Below are positions 30,541 to 39,872 of a stretch of DNA of 64,000 nt, in pieces. A model generated the notes under the pieces. That model was not told where the DNA came from. It did not search any database and saw only the letters and a program-made list of their open reading frames with translations. How positions within the stretch are numbered: position 1 is the stretch's first letter; every line of letters starts with the position of its first letter. Both the position numbers and the translations under genes were made by a program. The stretch comes from Saliniramus fredricksonii (GTDB taxonomy: Bacteria > Pseudomonadota > Alphaproteobacteria > Rhizobiales > Beijerinckiaceae). The stretch spans positions 62,001 to 126,000 of the forward strand of contig NZ_FMBM01000002.1 in the NCBI RefSeq assembly GCF_900094735.1. Direction: 5' to 3'.

Positions 30541-30566
30541 GGAAGCGGGGTGCACCCGTTGCTTCC
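30541..30566 (+). promoter_or_regulatory. Hairpin in the rpmI leader
   Basis: GGAAGC pairs with GCTTCC, enclosing a partial GGGT/ACCC stem, 9 bases before the rpmI Shine-Dalgarno. In many bacteria L20 represses the rpmI-rplT operon by binding leader RNA. This hairpin is a candidate only. Confidence 0.3.
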
Positions 30567-30590
30567 ACGCGCCTCAGGAGAATGAGCGAA

Positions 30591-30794
30591 ATGCCCAAGT
30601 TGAAGACCAAAGCCAGCGCGAAGAAGCGCTTCAAACTCTCCGGTACCGGCAAGGTGATCCGTACCCAGGCCGGCAAGCAGCACGGAATGATCAAGCGGAC
30701 GAAGAAGCAGATCCGCGACCAGCGCGGTACTGCGGTCATGTTCGAGGGCGATGCCCGCAACGTGCGCAAGTATTTCCTGCCCAATTCCCGCTGA
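30591..30794 (+). CDS. rpmI: 50S ribosomal protein L35
   Basis: The 67-residue basic protein begins [20 protein letters not shown], the L35 signature, and ends in [12 protein letters not shown] 30591 fits the family better than ATG 30582 and is 10 bases after CAGGAG. infC, which usually precedes rpmI, is not present within the window upstream; lpxB is there instead. Confidence 0.97.
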   Translation: MPKLKTKASAKKRFKLSGTGKVIRTQAGKQHGMIKRTKKQIRDQRGTAVMFEGDARNVRKYFLPNSR

Positions 30795-30824
30795 TCATCA
30801 CGACACGCTATACGGAGAACCATC

Positions 30825-31196
30825 ATGGCTCGCGTCAAGAGGGGCGTTACCGCCCACGCCAAGCACAAGAAGGTCCTGAAACTCGCCAAGGGTTTCTACG
30901 GCCGCCGCAAGAACACGATCCGCACGGCCAAGGCCGCCGTGGATCGCTCCATGCAATACGCCTATCGCGACCGCAAGGCGAAGAAGCGCACCTTCCGCGC
31001 CCTGTGGATCCAGCGCCTGAACGCCGCCGTGCGTGAACACGGCCTGACCTATTCGCGATTTATCGACGGCCTCAACAAGGCTGGCATCACGGTCGATCGC
31101 AAGGTCCTGTCCGACCTCGCCATCCACGAGCCGGCGGCCTTCACCGCCCTCGTCGATCAGGCGAAGGCGGCGCTGCCGGCGCAGCAGGCCGCGTAA
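30825..31196 (+). CDS. rplT: 50S ribosomal protein L20
   Basis: The 123-residue protein binds 23S rRNA early in assembly. [20 protein letters not shown] and [20 protein letters not shown] are diagnostic. It starts 30 bp after rpmI with GGAGAA upstream. The tail is extended by a few Ala/Gln residues. Confidence 0.98.
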   Translation: MARVKRGVTAHAKHKKVLKLAKGFYGRRKNTIRTAKAAVDRSMQYAYRDRKAKKRTFRALWIQRLNAAVREHGLTYSRFIDGLNKAGITVDRKVLSDLAIHEPAAFTALVDQAKAALPAQQAA

Positions 31197-31214
31197 GGCG
31201 TATCTACCGCTCAT

Positions 31215-31243
31215 GACCCATGCGAAAGCGTTTCGCATGGGTC
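31215..31243. terminator. Perfect 13-bp hairpin between rplT and pheS
   Basis: GACCCATGCGAAA and TTTCGCATGGGTC pair fully around a GCG loop, 18 bases after rplT. No T-run follows, so it may be a Rho-dependent end, an RNA-stability hairpin or a regulatory element before pheS. Confidence 0.5.
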
Positions 31244-31375
31244 CGCCCAGCCCTGTGAGGCCATTTCCGGCGGCGGCGTCGATTTTTTCGGCGCTTTGCG
31301 CGTCGTGGCGTGGTTTCGGGCTTGACGGTCCCCGCGCCGCGCGCTTGATCTCCCGGCGTATCATCAGAGGGACCG

Positions 31376-32458
31376 ATGACCGATCTCAAACAGCTCGAAG
31401 GCGATCTGCTCGCCCGTATCGCCGAGGCCGAGGACGAGGCGGCGCTTGAACGGCTGCGCGTTGCCGCGCTCGGCAAGAAAGGCACGATCTCCGATCTGCT
31501 CAAGTCGCTCGGCGGCATGACGCCGGAAGAGCGCAAGACGCAAGGCGCCGTGATCAATGGCTTGCGCGACAAAGTCCAGCAGGCGATCAATGCCCGCCGC
31601 GAGGCACTCGCCGCCGCAGCGCTCGAAACACGCCTCACCGCCGAGCGGGTCGATGTCACCCTGCCGGTGCGCGAGGGGCCCGAGACGCGCGGGCGCATCC
31701 ACCCGATCAGCCAGGTCATCGACGAACTGACCGCGATCTTCGCCGATATGGGCTTTTCCGTAGCGGAAGGCCCCGATATCGAGACGGATTACCTGAATTT
31801 CACCGCGCTCAATTTCCCCGAGGGCCATCCCGCGCGGGAGATGCACGATACCTTCTTCATGCAGCCGGACGCGACCGGCGCGCGCAAGCTGTTGCGCACC
31901 CATACCAGCCCGGTCCAGATCCGCACCATGACGGCGCAAAATCCGCCGATCCGCGTGATCATTCCCGGGCGCACCTATCGTCACGATTCCGACCAGACCC
32001 ACACCCCGATGTTCCATCAGGTGGAGGGGCTGGTGATCGACAAGAAAGCCCATATCGGCCACATGAAATGGGTGCTGCAGGAATTCTGCAAGGCCTTCTT
32101 CGAGGTGGACGAGGTCAAGATGCGCTTCCGCCCCTCGTTCTTCCCCTTCACCGAGCCCTCCGCCGAGGTCGATATCCAGTGCTCGCGCAAGGGCGGCGAG
32201 ATCCGCTTCGGCGAGGGCGAGGACTGGCTCGAGATTCTCGGCTGCGGCATGGTGCATCCCAACGTGCTGCGCAATTGCGGGCTCGACCCGGATGAATATC
32301 AGGGCTTCGCCTGGGGGCTCGGCATCGACCGCATCGCCATGCTGAAATACGGCATGCCGGATCTGCGCCCGTTCTTCGAGGCCGATATCCGCTGGCTGCA
32401 GCATTACGGCTTCCGCCCCCTCGACCTGCCGACACTGGCGGGGGGATTGTCGTCGTGA
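31376..32458 (+). CDS. pheS: Phenylalanyl-tRNA synthetase alpha subunit
   Basis: The 360-residue class II catalytic subunit activates Phe within an alpha2-beta2 complex. After an N-terminal coiled coil come [19 protein letters not shown], the motif 2 region ([20 protein letters not shown]) and motif 3 ([17 protein letters not shown]). ATG 31376 has AGAGGGAC upstream. pheT follows after 100 bp. Confidence 0.98.
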   Translation: MTDLKQLEGDLLARIAEAEDEAALERLRVAALGKKGTISDLLKSLGGMTPEERKTQGAVINGLRDKVQQAINARREALAAAALETRLTAERVDVTLPVREGPETRGRIHPISQVIDELTAIFADMGFSVAEGPDIETDYLNFTALNFPEGHPAREMHDTFFMQPDATGARKLLRTHTSPVQIRTMTAQNPPIRVIIPGRTYRHDSDQTHTPMFHQVEGLVIDKKAHIGHMKWVLQEFCKAFFEVDEVKMRFRPSFFPFTEPSAEVDIQCSRKGGEIRFGEGEDWLEILGCGMVHPNVLRNCGLDPDEYQGFAWGLGIDRIAMLKYGMPDLRPFFEADIRWLQHYGFRPLDLPTLAGGLSS

Positions 32459-32558
32459 ATCGCGCTTGCGCCATTAGCCCACTCCTCTCGGGGGAGGGAG
32501 TTACGGGCGTACGCTTCATGAAAGCGCGCCTTACATCCGATAATCCGGGAATACGACC

Positions 32559-34979
32559 ATGAAATTCACCCTGTCCTGGCTGAAGGATCATCTCGAGACG
32601 CAGGCGACGCTAAGCGAGATCGTGGCTGCGCTCGATGCCATCGGGCTCGAGGTCGAGGGCGTCACCGACAAGGCGCAGGAACTCGCCGCCTATCGCATCG
32701 CCTCCGTGATCGAGGCCACGCAGCATCCCGATGCGGATCGGTTGCGCGTGTGCAAGGTTGATGCCGGCGAAGGCGATCCGATCCAGGTGGTCTGCGGCGC
32801 GCCGAATGCGCGCACGGGCATGAAGAGCGTGTTCGCGCCGCCCGGCACCTACATTCCCGGCAAGAACCTGACGCTCGGCGTCGGCGTGATCCGGGGCGTC
32901 GAGAGCGCCGGCATGCTCTGCTCGGAGGCCGAGCTCGAACTCTCCGAGGATCATGACGGTATCATCGATCTGCCGGAAGACGCCCCCGTGGGCGCGCTCT
33001 ACGCCACCTATGCGAAGCTCGACGATCCGGTGATCGAGATCAGCCTGACGCCGAACCGCCCCGATTGCACGGCGATCCGGGGCATTGCCCGCGATCTCGC
33101 GGCGGCGGGGCTGGGCACCCTGCGCCAGGAGCAGGCCACCGCGCCGGCCAGCGAGGGCGAGAGCCCGATCGGCGTGCGGCTTGATCTGCCCGGTGAGGCG
33201 CATCTGTGCCCGGCTTTCGCCCTGCGTCTGGTGCGCGGCGTGAAGAACGGCCCGAGTCCGGACTGGATGCAGCGCCGCCTGCGCGCCATCGGGCTGCGCC
33301 CGATCAATGCGCTTGTCGATATCACGAATTACGTCACCCATGATCGCGGGCGTCCGCTGCACGTCTTCGATGCGGCGAAGGTGAAGGGCGCGCTCGTGGT
33401 GCGCAAGGCGCGCGACGGCGAGGAGCTGCTCGCGCTCGACGGCAAGACCTATACGCTCGATTCCACCATGGTGGTGATCGCCGACGAGAACGGCCCGGAA
33501 TCGCTCGCCGGTATCATGGGTGGCGAGCATTCGGGCTGCGACGAGAATACCACGGATGTGCTGATCGAATCGGCCCTGTGGGATCCGCTCAACGTCGCCC
33601 AGACCGGGCGCAAGCTCGGCATCATCACCGATGCGCGCTACCGTTTCGAGCGCGGCGTCGATCCCAATTACACCCTGCCGGGCCTCGATCTCGCAGCGCA
33701 GCTGGTACTGGATCTGTGCGGTGGCAGCGTTTCGAAGACGCATCTCGCCGGTACGATCCCCGATCCCAGCCGCATCATCAGCTTTCCCTTCGCGGAAACG
33801 AAGCGTCTCTCCGGCCTTGATCTGCCGAGGGCGGAGGCACATGCGATCCTCGAACAGCTCGGCTTCCATATTTCCGGCACGGGCGAGGAGGTGAAGGTGC
33901 TGCCGCCCTCCTGGCGTCCGGATGTCGAGGGCAAGGCCGATCTCGTCGAGGAGATCGTGCGCATTGCCGGGCTCGACCGCATCGAAGCGGTGCCGCTCGG
34001 GCGGATCGAGGCGAGCGTGGTCAAGCCGCTGCTGACGCTGCTGCAAAAGCGCACCAGCCAGGCGCGCAGGGCGCTCGCCACCCGGGGGCTGTCGGAGGCG
34101 GTGACCTGGTCCTTCATTTCCCGTGAGGACGCGATCGCCTTCGGCGGCGGGCATGACCTGCTCGCGCTGGCCAATCCGATTGCCGCGGAACTCTCCGACA
34201 TGCGCCCGAGCCTGTTGCCGGGGCTCCTGCGCGCCGCTCAGCGCAATGCCGATCGCGGTTTCGGCGACGTCGCGCTGTTCGAAGTCGGCCAATGTTTCGA
34301 GGATGACACGCCGGAAGGCCAGAAGATGCGCGCCGCCGGCATTCGCCGTGGCACGGCGCGACCGCAAGGTGCCGGCCGGCATTGGGATGGGGGCACACGC
34401 AATGTCGATGTCTTCGATGCCAAGGCGGATGCGCTGTCGCTGCTCGCCACTCTCGGCGTCGCGGTCGAGAAGTTGCAGATCGTGCCGGGCGGTCCCGATT
34501 ATCTGCATCCGGGGCGCTCAGGGCGCATGCAGTTCGGGCCGAAGAACGTGATCGGCCATTTCGGCGAATTGCACCCCGCCACGCTCAAGGCGCTCGACGT
34601 GAAGGGCCCGCTCGTCGCCTTCGAGATTACCCTCGACGCCATCCCCGCGCCGAAGGCGAAGCCGACCCGGGCGCGCGCGAAGCTCGAACTCTCCGAGCTT
34701 CAGCCGTTGACCCGCGATTTCGCCTTCGTGGTCGATCGTGACATCGCTGCCGCCGATATCCTGCGCGCGGCGCAGGGCGCACAGCGCGATCTCGTCACCG
34801 GGGTCGAGGTATTCGACGTCTATGAGGGCGAGCATGTCGGCGAGGGTCGCAAATCGGTGGCGATCGCGGTGACGCTGCAGCCGGCGCAAAAGACGCTGAC
34901 CGATCCCGAGATCGAGGCGGTGTCGCAAAAGATCGTCGCGGAAGTCGCCCGCAAGACCGGCGGCACGCTGCGCGGTTGA
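32559..34979 (+). CDS. pheT: Phenylalanyl-tRNA synthetase beta subunit
   Basis: The 806-residue subunit contains an OB-fold tRNA-binding domain (about 40-150; [20 protein letters not shown]), the B3/B4 editing domain ([20 protein letters not shown], later [19 protein letters not shown]), a B5 domain, the catalytic-like core and a C-terminal ferredoxin-fold anticodon-binding domain. Length is normal. It is preceded by pheS and followed by a hairpin and the tRNA-Ala promoter. Confidence 0.98.
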   Translation: MKFTLSWLKDHLETQATLSEIVAALDAIGLEVEGVTDKAQELAAYRIASVIEATQHPDADRLRVCKVDAGEGDPIQVVCGAPNARTGMKSVFAPPGTYIPGKNLTLGVGVIRGVESAGMLCSEAELELSEDHDGIIDLPEDAPVGALYATYAKLDDPVIEISLTPNRPDCTAIRGIARDLAAAGLGTLRQEQATAPASEGESPIGVRLDLPGEAHLCPAFALRLVRGVKNGPSPDWMQRRLRAIGLRPINALVDITNYVTHDRGRPLHVFDAAKVKGALVVRKARDGEELLALDGKTYTLDSTMVVIADENGPESLAGIMGGEHSGCDENTTDVLIESALWDPLNVAQTGRKLGIITDARYRFERGVDPNYTLPGLDLAAQLVLDLCGGSVSKTHLAGTIPDPSRIISFPFAETKRLSGLDLPRAEAHAILEQLGFHISGTGEEVKVLPPSWRPDVEGKADLVEEIVRIAGLDRIEAVPLGRIEASVVKPLLTLLQKRTSQARRALATRGLSEAVTWSFISREDAIAFGGGHDLLALANPIAAELSDMRPSLLPGLLRAAQRNADRGFGDVALFEVGQCFEDDTPEGQKMRAAGIRRGTARPQGAGRHWDGGTRNVDVFDAKADALSLLATLGVAVEKLQIVPGGPDYLHPGRSGRMQFGPKNVIGHFGELHPATLKALDVKGPLVAFEITLDAIPAPKAKPTRARAKLELSELQPLTRDFAFVVDRDIAAADILRAAQGAQRDLVTGVEVFDVYEGEHVGEGRKSVAIAVTLQPAQKTLTDPEIEAVSQKIVAEVARKTGGTLRG

Positions 34980-35008
34980 GGGGGGCGGGCGGCGTCGTCG
35001 AAAAAGCC

Positions 35009-35034
35009 TGCGCGCGGGCGAAAATCCGCGCGCA
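35009..35034 (+). terminator. Hairpin downstream of pheT
   Basis: TGCGCGCGG and CCGCGCGCA form a perfect 9-bp stem around GCGAAAAT. It lies just upstream of the tRNA promoter and could separate the two transcripts. No T-run follows it. Confidence 0.45.
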
Positions 35035-35041
35035 ATCGCGA

Positions 35042-35070
35042 TTGACAGACGCTGCGCACGCGCTTATCAC
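35042..35070 (+). promoter_or_regulatory. Promoter of tRNA-Ala
   Basis: TTGACA (35042-35047), a 17-base spacer, then TATCAC (35065-35070). The -35 box is perfect and the spacing ideal. A start near 35077 would leave about 30 bases of 5' leader for RNase P to remove. Confidence 0.75.
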
Positions 35071-35106
35071 CGCCACACCAACCGGCGGTGAAAACCGCGC
35101 TGGTCA

Positions 35107-35182
35107 GGGGCTGTAGCTCAGTTGGGAGAGCGCTGCAATCGCACTGCAGAGGTCAGGGGTTCAAATCCCCTCAGCTCCACCA
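35107..35182 (+). tRNA. tRNA-Ala (anticodon CGC)
   Basis: The 76-nt gene folds completely: acceptor GGGGCTG/CAGCTCC, D arm GCTC/GAGC, anticodon stem CTGCA/TGCAG, T arm AGGGG/CCCCT and an encoded CCA. The loop ATCGCAC puts CGC at 34-36, reading the Ala codon GCG. The G3-U70 pair, the alanine identity element, is present. Confidence 0.97.
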
Positions 35183-35316
35183 TTTCCAAAAACCTCGCCA
35201 AATGCTTGCATGCCGGAACTCCGACGGTGTTTCGGGCGCTGTGCCCCGGGCGGGTCCGGTTTAGCCCGTGAAATGTCTCCGGGACCCGGCGCCTTTCGTC
35301 GGGTTCCGGGCTGCGC

Positions 35317-36207
35317 TCATTCGCCCAGGGCCTGCACGAGTTGTGTGGCGAAGCGTGAGGTCGCCACGGGCAGGACGCGCCCCTTCATCTGGCCGAGCAG
35401 CAGCAACCCGGGCGGGACGTCGCGGGCTGTGATGGGACGCACCGTCAGCCCGGAAGCGCCGCCGGGCCGCAATCCGATCGGGATCTGGAAGCCCACAACG
35501 CCCTCGTGCAGCACGTAGTGGCGGATCAGTTCGAAGGATTCGGTCTCGACGACAGGCTCGACCTGCCGGCTGCCGCGCCGGGCCGCCATGTCGAGCAGAT
35601 AGCGCACGCCATAGCCCGCTGCCGGGGCGATATGCGGATGATCGAGGCAGTCGCGCAGGCGGAGCTCGTCTTGGCCGGCAAGCGGGTGATCAGGCGCAAG
35701 CACCGCGCAGACGGGCTGCGGAATCTGATGGAGGACCTCGAAATCCACCATCAGCTGCGGCTCGAAAACCAGAGCCAGATCGCTGCGCATGGCGGCCAGC
35801 TCCTCCTCGGCGCGGGCCCTGTCGCGCACCTTCACCGCAAAGGTCACGCCGGGATGCTCGCGGCGGTAACGGGCGATCTGTTCGGGCATGAAATACGGCA
35901 GCAGGGCCTGGCTGCAGGCGATCGTGACATGGCCGCGCCGCACGCCCTTGAGATCGGCGACCTGGCTCTGCACCCGGGCCATGTCCGAGCGCTGGGCGCG
36001 ATAATGCTGCAAGACGAGTTCGCCAGCAGAGTTGAGGCGCACGCCGCGTGCGAGACGCTCGAAAATCCTTGCACCGAATTCGTCCTCGAACCGCGCGATC
36101 CGCCGGTTGAGGGCCGAGGCCGTCAGGCCGGCATCCTCCGCCGCCTTGCGGATCGAACCCGCGCGGGCCACCGCCTCGATCAGCCGGAAGGTTTCCATAT
36201 GCCGCAT
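35317..36207 (-). CDS. LysR-type transcriptional regulator
   Basis: The 296-residue protein has an N-terminal winged helix (METFRLIEAVARAGSIRKAA with SALNRRIARFEDEFG after it) and a periplasmic-binding-protein-like effector domain (from about 92, GHVTIACSQALLPYFMPEQI). ATG 36207 gives a standard start. It is divergent from the ABC importer-AtzF genes, the classic layout for a LysR activator. A T-N11-A dyad at 36221-36237 lies between them. The effector is probably the imported compound or a product of it, which is inferred. Confidence 0.93.
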   Translation of the reverse strand: MRHMETFRLIEAVARAGSIRKAAEDAGLTASALNRRIARFEDEFGARIFERLARGVRLNSAGELVLQHYRAQRSDMARVQSQVADLKGVRRGHVTIACSQALLPYFMPEQIARYRREHPGVTFAVKVRDRARAEEELAAMRSDLALVFEPQLMVDFEVLHQIPQPVCAVLAPDHPLAGQDELRLRDCLDHPHIAPAAGYGVRYLLDMAARRGSRQVEPVVETESFELIRHYVLHEGVVGFQIPIGLRPGGASGLTVRPITARDVPPGLLLLGQMKGRVLPVATSRFATQLVQALGE

Positions 36208-36220
36208 ACACGCCTCCACT

Positions 36221-36237
36221 GGTGCACTGAATGCACC
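36221..36237. promoter_or_regulatory. LysR-type operator (T-N11-A dyad)
   Basis: GGTGCA-CTGAA-TGCACC is a perfect inverted repeat containing T-N11-A (36223-36235). A second, overlapping dyad, CACCG-ATC-CGGTG, follows at 36234-36246. The pair lies 14 bases before the lysR start and 120 before the binding-protein gene, right for autoregulation and activation. Confidence 0.7.
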
Positions 36238-36356
36238 GATCCGGTGAAATCTTAGCATTTTACGAACCGGGCGCAACGCGGCATGCTCGGTCCATCCTCG
36301 GGATCGACCGCGATTCCCCGCCGCTGCTACTGCCCACCCCGTTCCCGGAGTCTGCC

Positions 36357-37964
36357 ATGCCGACACTCGATCGCCGCGCCTTCCTCGCTTCAGCCGCCAG
36401 CGCCGGCATCCTGCCCTTCCTGCGCATCCTTCCCGCCGAGGCGCAGGAGCGTGACACGCTCGTCACCGTCTTCGGCCAGACCATCAACAGCCTCGATCTG
36501 CACCGCGTCGGCACCAACCGCGCGAGCTACCAGGTCGCGATCAACTGCTATGACCGGCTGGTCGGCTTCGGCGCCAAGCAATTGCCCAGCGGCGAGATGT
36601 CCTACGATTACGACACCATCGTGCCGGAACTGGCCGAGAGCTGGACGATCTCCGATGACGGGCTGACCATCACCTTCAAGCTCAAGCCCGACGCCACCTT
36701 CTGGGACGGCACGAAGGTCACGGCCGAGGACGTGAAATGGTCCTTCGACCGGGCCGTGCTGGCCGGCGGTTTCCCCTCGACGCAAATGCGTGCGGGCGGG
36801 TTCTTCCGGCCCGATCAGTTCGAGGCCGTCGACGAGGAGACCTTCGTGGTCAGGCTCGACTACCCGTCCAAACTGTCGCTGCCCAATCTCGCCGTGCCGG
36901 TGCCCTTCATCATCAATTCGAAGGTGGCGAAGGCCAATGCCACCGGGGACGATCCCTGGGCGATGGAATATCTGCACATGAACCCGGCCGGTTCGGGCGC
37001 CTACAAGGTGGCGCGCTGGGATCAGGGGCAGCAGCTCGTCTATGAGCGCAACGACGCCTGGGTCGGTGGTGAACTGCCCGCGATCCGCCGGGTCATCGTG
37101 CGCGAGGTCCCCTCCGCCGCCACGCGCCGGGCGCTGGTGGAGCGCGGCGACGTGCAGATCTCGATGGACATTCCCGATCGCGACGCGGCGGAACTGGCCG
37201 ACAGCCTGACCGTGCATTCCACGCCGATCGAGAATTGCATGCACTGCCTGTGCCTGAATTCCAAATTCGCTCCCTTCCAGGACGCGAATGTCCGCAAGGC
37301 CGTGGCCTATGCGGTGCCCTATGAGGCGATTTTCGAGAGCGCGGCCTATGGCCGGGGCGCCAGGCTCTGGGGTGGGCCGGAGGAGATCGATGACATCGTC
37401 TGGCCGCGCCCCTTCCCCTATGACACGAACCTCGACACGGCGCGTGAATATCTGGCGCAATCGGGCTATCCGGACGGTTTCGAGGTCACGCTCTCGATCA
37501 GCCTCGATCTGGTCGACTGGATGGAGCCCACAGCCCTGCTGATCCAGGAGGCGCTCGGGCGGATCGGCATCACGGTCACGGTGGATCGCATTCCCGGAGC
37601 CAACTGGCGCACGGTGGCGCTTGTCGACAAATCCCTCGATCTGCATCTGGAGAATTTCGGCGGCTGGCTGAACACGCCCTGCTACTACTTCTTCTGGGCC
37701 TATCAGAAGGACCGGCTGTTCAACTCCTCCGCCTACGACAGCGAAGCGGTCCATGAACTGACCGAACGCACCCTGCACATGGCGATGGACGATCCGGAAT
37801 ATGCGCCGCTGATCAAGCAGATGTTTGCGCATGTGATCGAGGATCTGCCGCGCATTCCGCTCTACCAGCCGGCGCTGAACGTCGCCATGAACGGGGCGGG
37901 GGGCTACGAATTCTGGTTCCACCGCCAGCTCGACATACGTCCCCTGAATGGCGGGGAAGCCTGA
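36357..37964 (+). CDS. ABC transporter substrate-binding protein, peptide/opine/nickel family
   Basis: The 535-residue periplasmic protein is a family 5 (DppA-type) solute receptor. The N-terminus DRRAFLASAASAGILPFLR, ending in AEA, looks like a signal peptide led by a DRRAF motif; it resembles a Tat signal, with the usual second Arg present. VPELAESWTISDDGLTITFK and the following FWDGTKVTAEDVKWSFDR are family signatures. The ligand is unknown; genes downstream suggest an allophanate- or biuret-yielding compound. ATG 36357 has CCGGAG upstream. Confidence 0.93.
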   Translation: MPTLDRRAFLASAASAGILPFLRILPAEAQERDTLVTVFGQTINSLDLHRVGTNRASYQVAINCYDRLVGFGAKQLPSGEMSYDYDTIVPELAESWTISDDGLTITFKLKPDATFWDGTKVTAEDVKWSFDRAVLAGGFPSTQMRAGGFFRPDQFEAVDEETFVVRLDYPSKLSLPNLAVPVPFIINSKVAKANATGDDPWAMEYLHMNPAGSGAYKVARWDQGQQLVYERNDAWVGGELPAIRRVIVREVPSAATRRALVERGDVQISMDIPDRDAAELADSLTVHSTPIENCMHCLCLNSKFAPFQDANVRKAVAYAVPYEAIFESAAYGRGARLWGGPEEIDDIVWPRPFPYDTNLDTAREYLAQSGYPDGFEVTLSISLDLVDWMEPTALLIQEALGRIGITVTVDRIPGANWRTVALVDKSLDLHLENFGGWLNTPCYYFFWAYQKDRLFNSSAYDSEAVHELTERTLHMAMDDPEYAPLIKQMFAHVIEDLPRIPLYQPALNVAMNGAGGYEFWFHRQLDIRPLNGGEA

Positions 37965-37967
37965 GCC

Positions 37968-38993
37968 ATGGCGGGGCGCAGACATCCGCTTCTCTGGCGC
38001 CTGGCTCAGACGATCCCGGTCATCTTCGGGGTCGTCGTGATCAGCTTCATCCTGACGCGGGCGCTGCCAGGTGACCCCGCCGTACAATTCGCGGGGCTCG
38101 CCGCCACACCGGAATCGATTGCCCAGGTGCGCGAGGCGCTCGGGCTCGACAAGCCGCTGATCCAGCAATTCCTGATCTATTGCGGGGCGCTGCTCCAGGG
38201 CGATCTCGGGCGCTCTGTAGTGACGGGCCAGCCGGTCGTGACCGATCTCGCCATGCGCCTGCCCGCATCGCTCGAACTGACGCTCACCGCGTTGCTTCTG
38301 GCGTGTCTCGTGGCGATCCCGCTGGGCCTGCTCGCCGCCGTGCACCAGGGTAGCTGGATCGACCAGCTCTGCCGGGTCGTGGTGACGGCGGGGGTCTCGC
38401 TGCCGACCTTCTTCACCGGCATCCTCCTGATCTACGTCTTCTATTACCTGCTCGGCTGGGCGCCCTCGCCGCTGGGTCGGCTCGACTTCATCTATCTCGA
38501 TCCACCCCGGGTGACGGGTTTCCACCTGATCGATACGCTCATCGACGGCGATACCGAGACCTTCTTCGGGGCCTTGCGCCAGATCGCCCTGCCGGCGGTT
38601 ACCCTCGCGCTGTTCACCCTCGCCCCGATCGCGCGCATGACCCGTGCCGCGATGCTGGGCGCGCTCTCCTCCGATTACATCCGCACCGCCCGCGCGGCCG
38701 GGCTGAGGCCGTCGAAGGTGTTGTTCGGCTATGCCTTCCGCAACGCGCTTTTGCCGGTGGTGACGACGCTGGGCATGGTGTTCTCCTTCGTGCTCGGCGC
38801 CAATGTGCTGGTCGAGAAGGTCTTCGCCTGGCCGGGAATCGGCTCCTATGCGGTGGAGGCGCTGGTGCAATCGGATTACGCCGCCGTGCAGGGCTTCGTG
38901 CTCGCGATGGCGCTGCTCTTCGTCCTGCTCAATCTCCTGATTGATCTCAGCTACGCGCTGATCGATCCGCGCATCGGATTTTCCGCGAAATGA
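37968..38993 (+). CDS. ABC transporter permease, DppB type
   Basis: This 341-residue inner-membrane permease has six helices. ITRALPGDPAVQF-like sequence (here LTRALPGDPAVQFAG) follows helix 1, and the coupling (EAA) loop reads YIRTARAAGLRPSKVLFGYA. It starts 3 bp after the binding-protein gene and its end overlaps the next permease (ATGA). Confidence 0.95.
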   Translation: MAGRRHPLLWRLAQTIPVIFGVVVISFILTRALPGDPAVQFAGLAATPESIAQVREALGLDKPLIQQFLIYCGALLQGDLGRSVVTGQPVVTDLAMRLPASLELTLTALLLACLVAIPLGLLAAVHQGSWIDQLCRVVVTAGVSLPTFFTGILLIYVFYYLLGWAPSPLGRLDFIYLDPPRVTGFHLIDTLIDGDTETFFGALRQIALPAVTLALFTLAPIARMTRAAMLGALSSDYIRTARAAGLRPSKVLFGYAFRNALLPVVTTLGMVFSFVLGANVLVEKVFAWPGIGSYAVEALVQSDYAAVQGFVLAMALLFVLLNLLIDLSYALIDPRIGFSAK

Positions 38994-39862
38994 GCAGCCC
39001 CGTCTCATCCGCCGCCGCTTCGGGCCAGATCGCGCATATCGCTTACGTGCTGCGCGAAAACCCGGTCACGGCCCTGTCCTTCGCGCTCTTCGGCTTCATC
39101 GTGCTGTCGGCGCTGATCGGCCCGTATCTGGTGCCCTATGATCCGCTGGCGACGAATGCCGCGCGCGCGCTCGAGGCGCCCTCTGCGGCGCACTGGTTCG
39201 GCACCGACCAGCTCGGGCGTGACGTGTTCTCACGGGTGATCGTGGCAACGCGCCTCGATCTGACGATTTCGGTGGCCGCCGTGGCGATCTCCTTCGTGAT
39301 CGGCGCCTTTCTCGGGGCCGTCGCCGGCTATTGGGGCGGCTGGATCGATGCTGTGCTCAACCGCATACTCGATACGATCATGGCCTTCCCGCTCTTCATT
39401 CTGGCGATGGGGATCGTCGCGGCCCTGGGCAATTCGGTGGAAAACATCATCTACGCCACCGCGATCATCAATATCCCCTTCTATGCCCGGGTGGTGCGTG
39501 CCGAGGTGAATATCCGCCGCGAGGCGGGCTTCGCCCTGGCCGCACGACTGGCCGGCAATTCCCATGCGCGCGTGCTTGCCTTCCACATCTTCCCCAACGC
39601 CCTGCCGCCGATGATGGTGCAGGTCTCGCTGAATATGGGCTGGGCCATCCTCAACGCCGCCGGGCTTTCCTTCATCGGGCTGGGCGTGCGCCCGCCGACA
39701 CCCGAATGGGGGATCATGGTGGCGGAAGGGGCGAATTTCATCGTCTCGGGACATTGGTGGATCGCCCTGTTTCCGGGTCTCTGGCTGATGCTCGCGGTCT
39801 TCACCTTCAACCTGATGGGTGACGGTCTGCGCGACATCGTCGATCCCAGACGCCGCACCTGA
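38990..39862 (+). CDS. ABC transporter permease, DppC type
   Basis: The 290-residue second permease shows the DppC landmarks HWFGTDQLGRDVFSRVIVAT and a C-terminal GWAILNAAGLSFIGLGVRPP. PEWGIMVAEG follows. It forms the membrane channel with the DppB-type partner, whose gene overlaps by 4 bp. Confidence 0.95.
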   Translation: MSSPVSSAAASGQIAHIAYVLRENPVTALSFALFGFIVLSALIGPYLVPYDPLATNAARALEAPSAAHWFGTDQLGRDVFSRVIVATRLDLTISVAAVAISFVIGAFLGAVAGYWGGWIDAVLNRILDTIMAFPLFILAMGIVAALGNSVENIIYATAIINIPFYARVVRAEVNIRREAGFALAARLAGNSHARVLAFHIFPNALPPMMVQVSLNMGWAILNAAGLSFIGLGVRPPTPEWGIMVAEGANFIVSGHWWIALFPGLWLMLAVFTFNLMGDGLRDIVDPRRRT

Positions 39863-39872
39863 GGAGACCGCC

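Noticed and set aside
36390-39008. 872-residue minus-strand open frame opposite the ABC importer genes
   Set aside because: It spans several real genes on the other strand and has no domain signatures.
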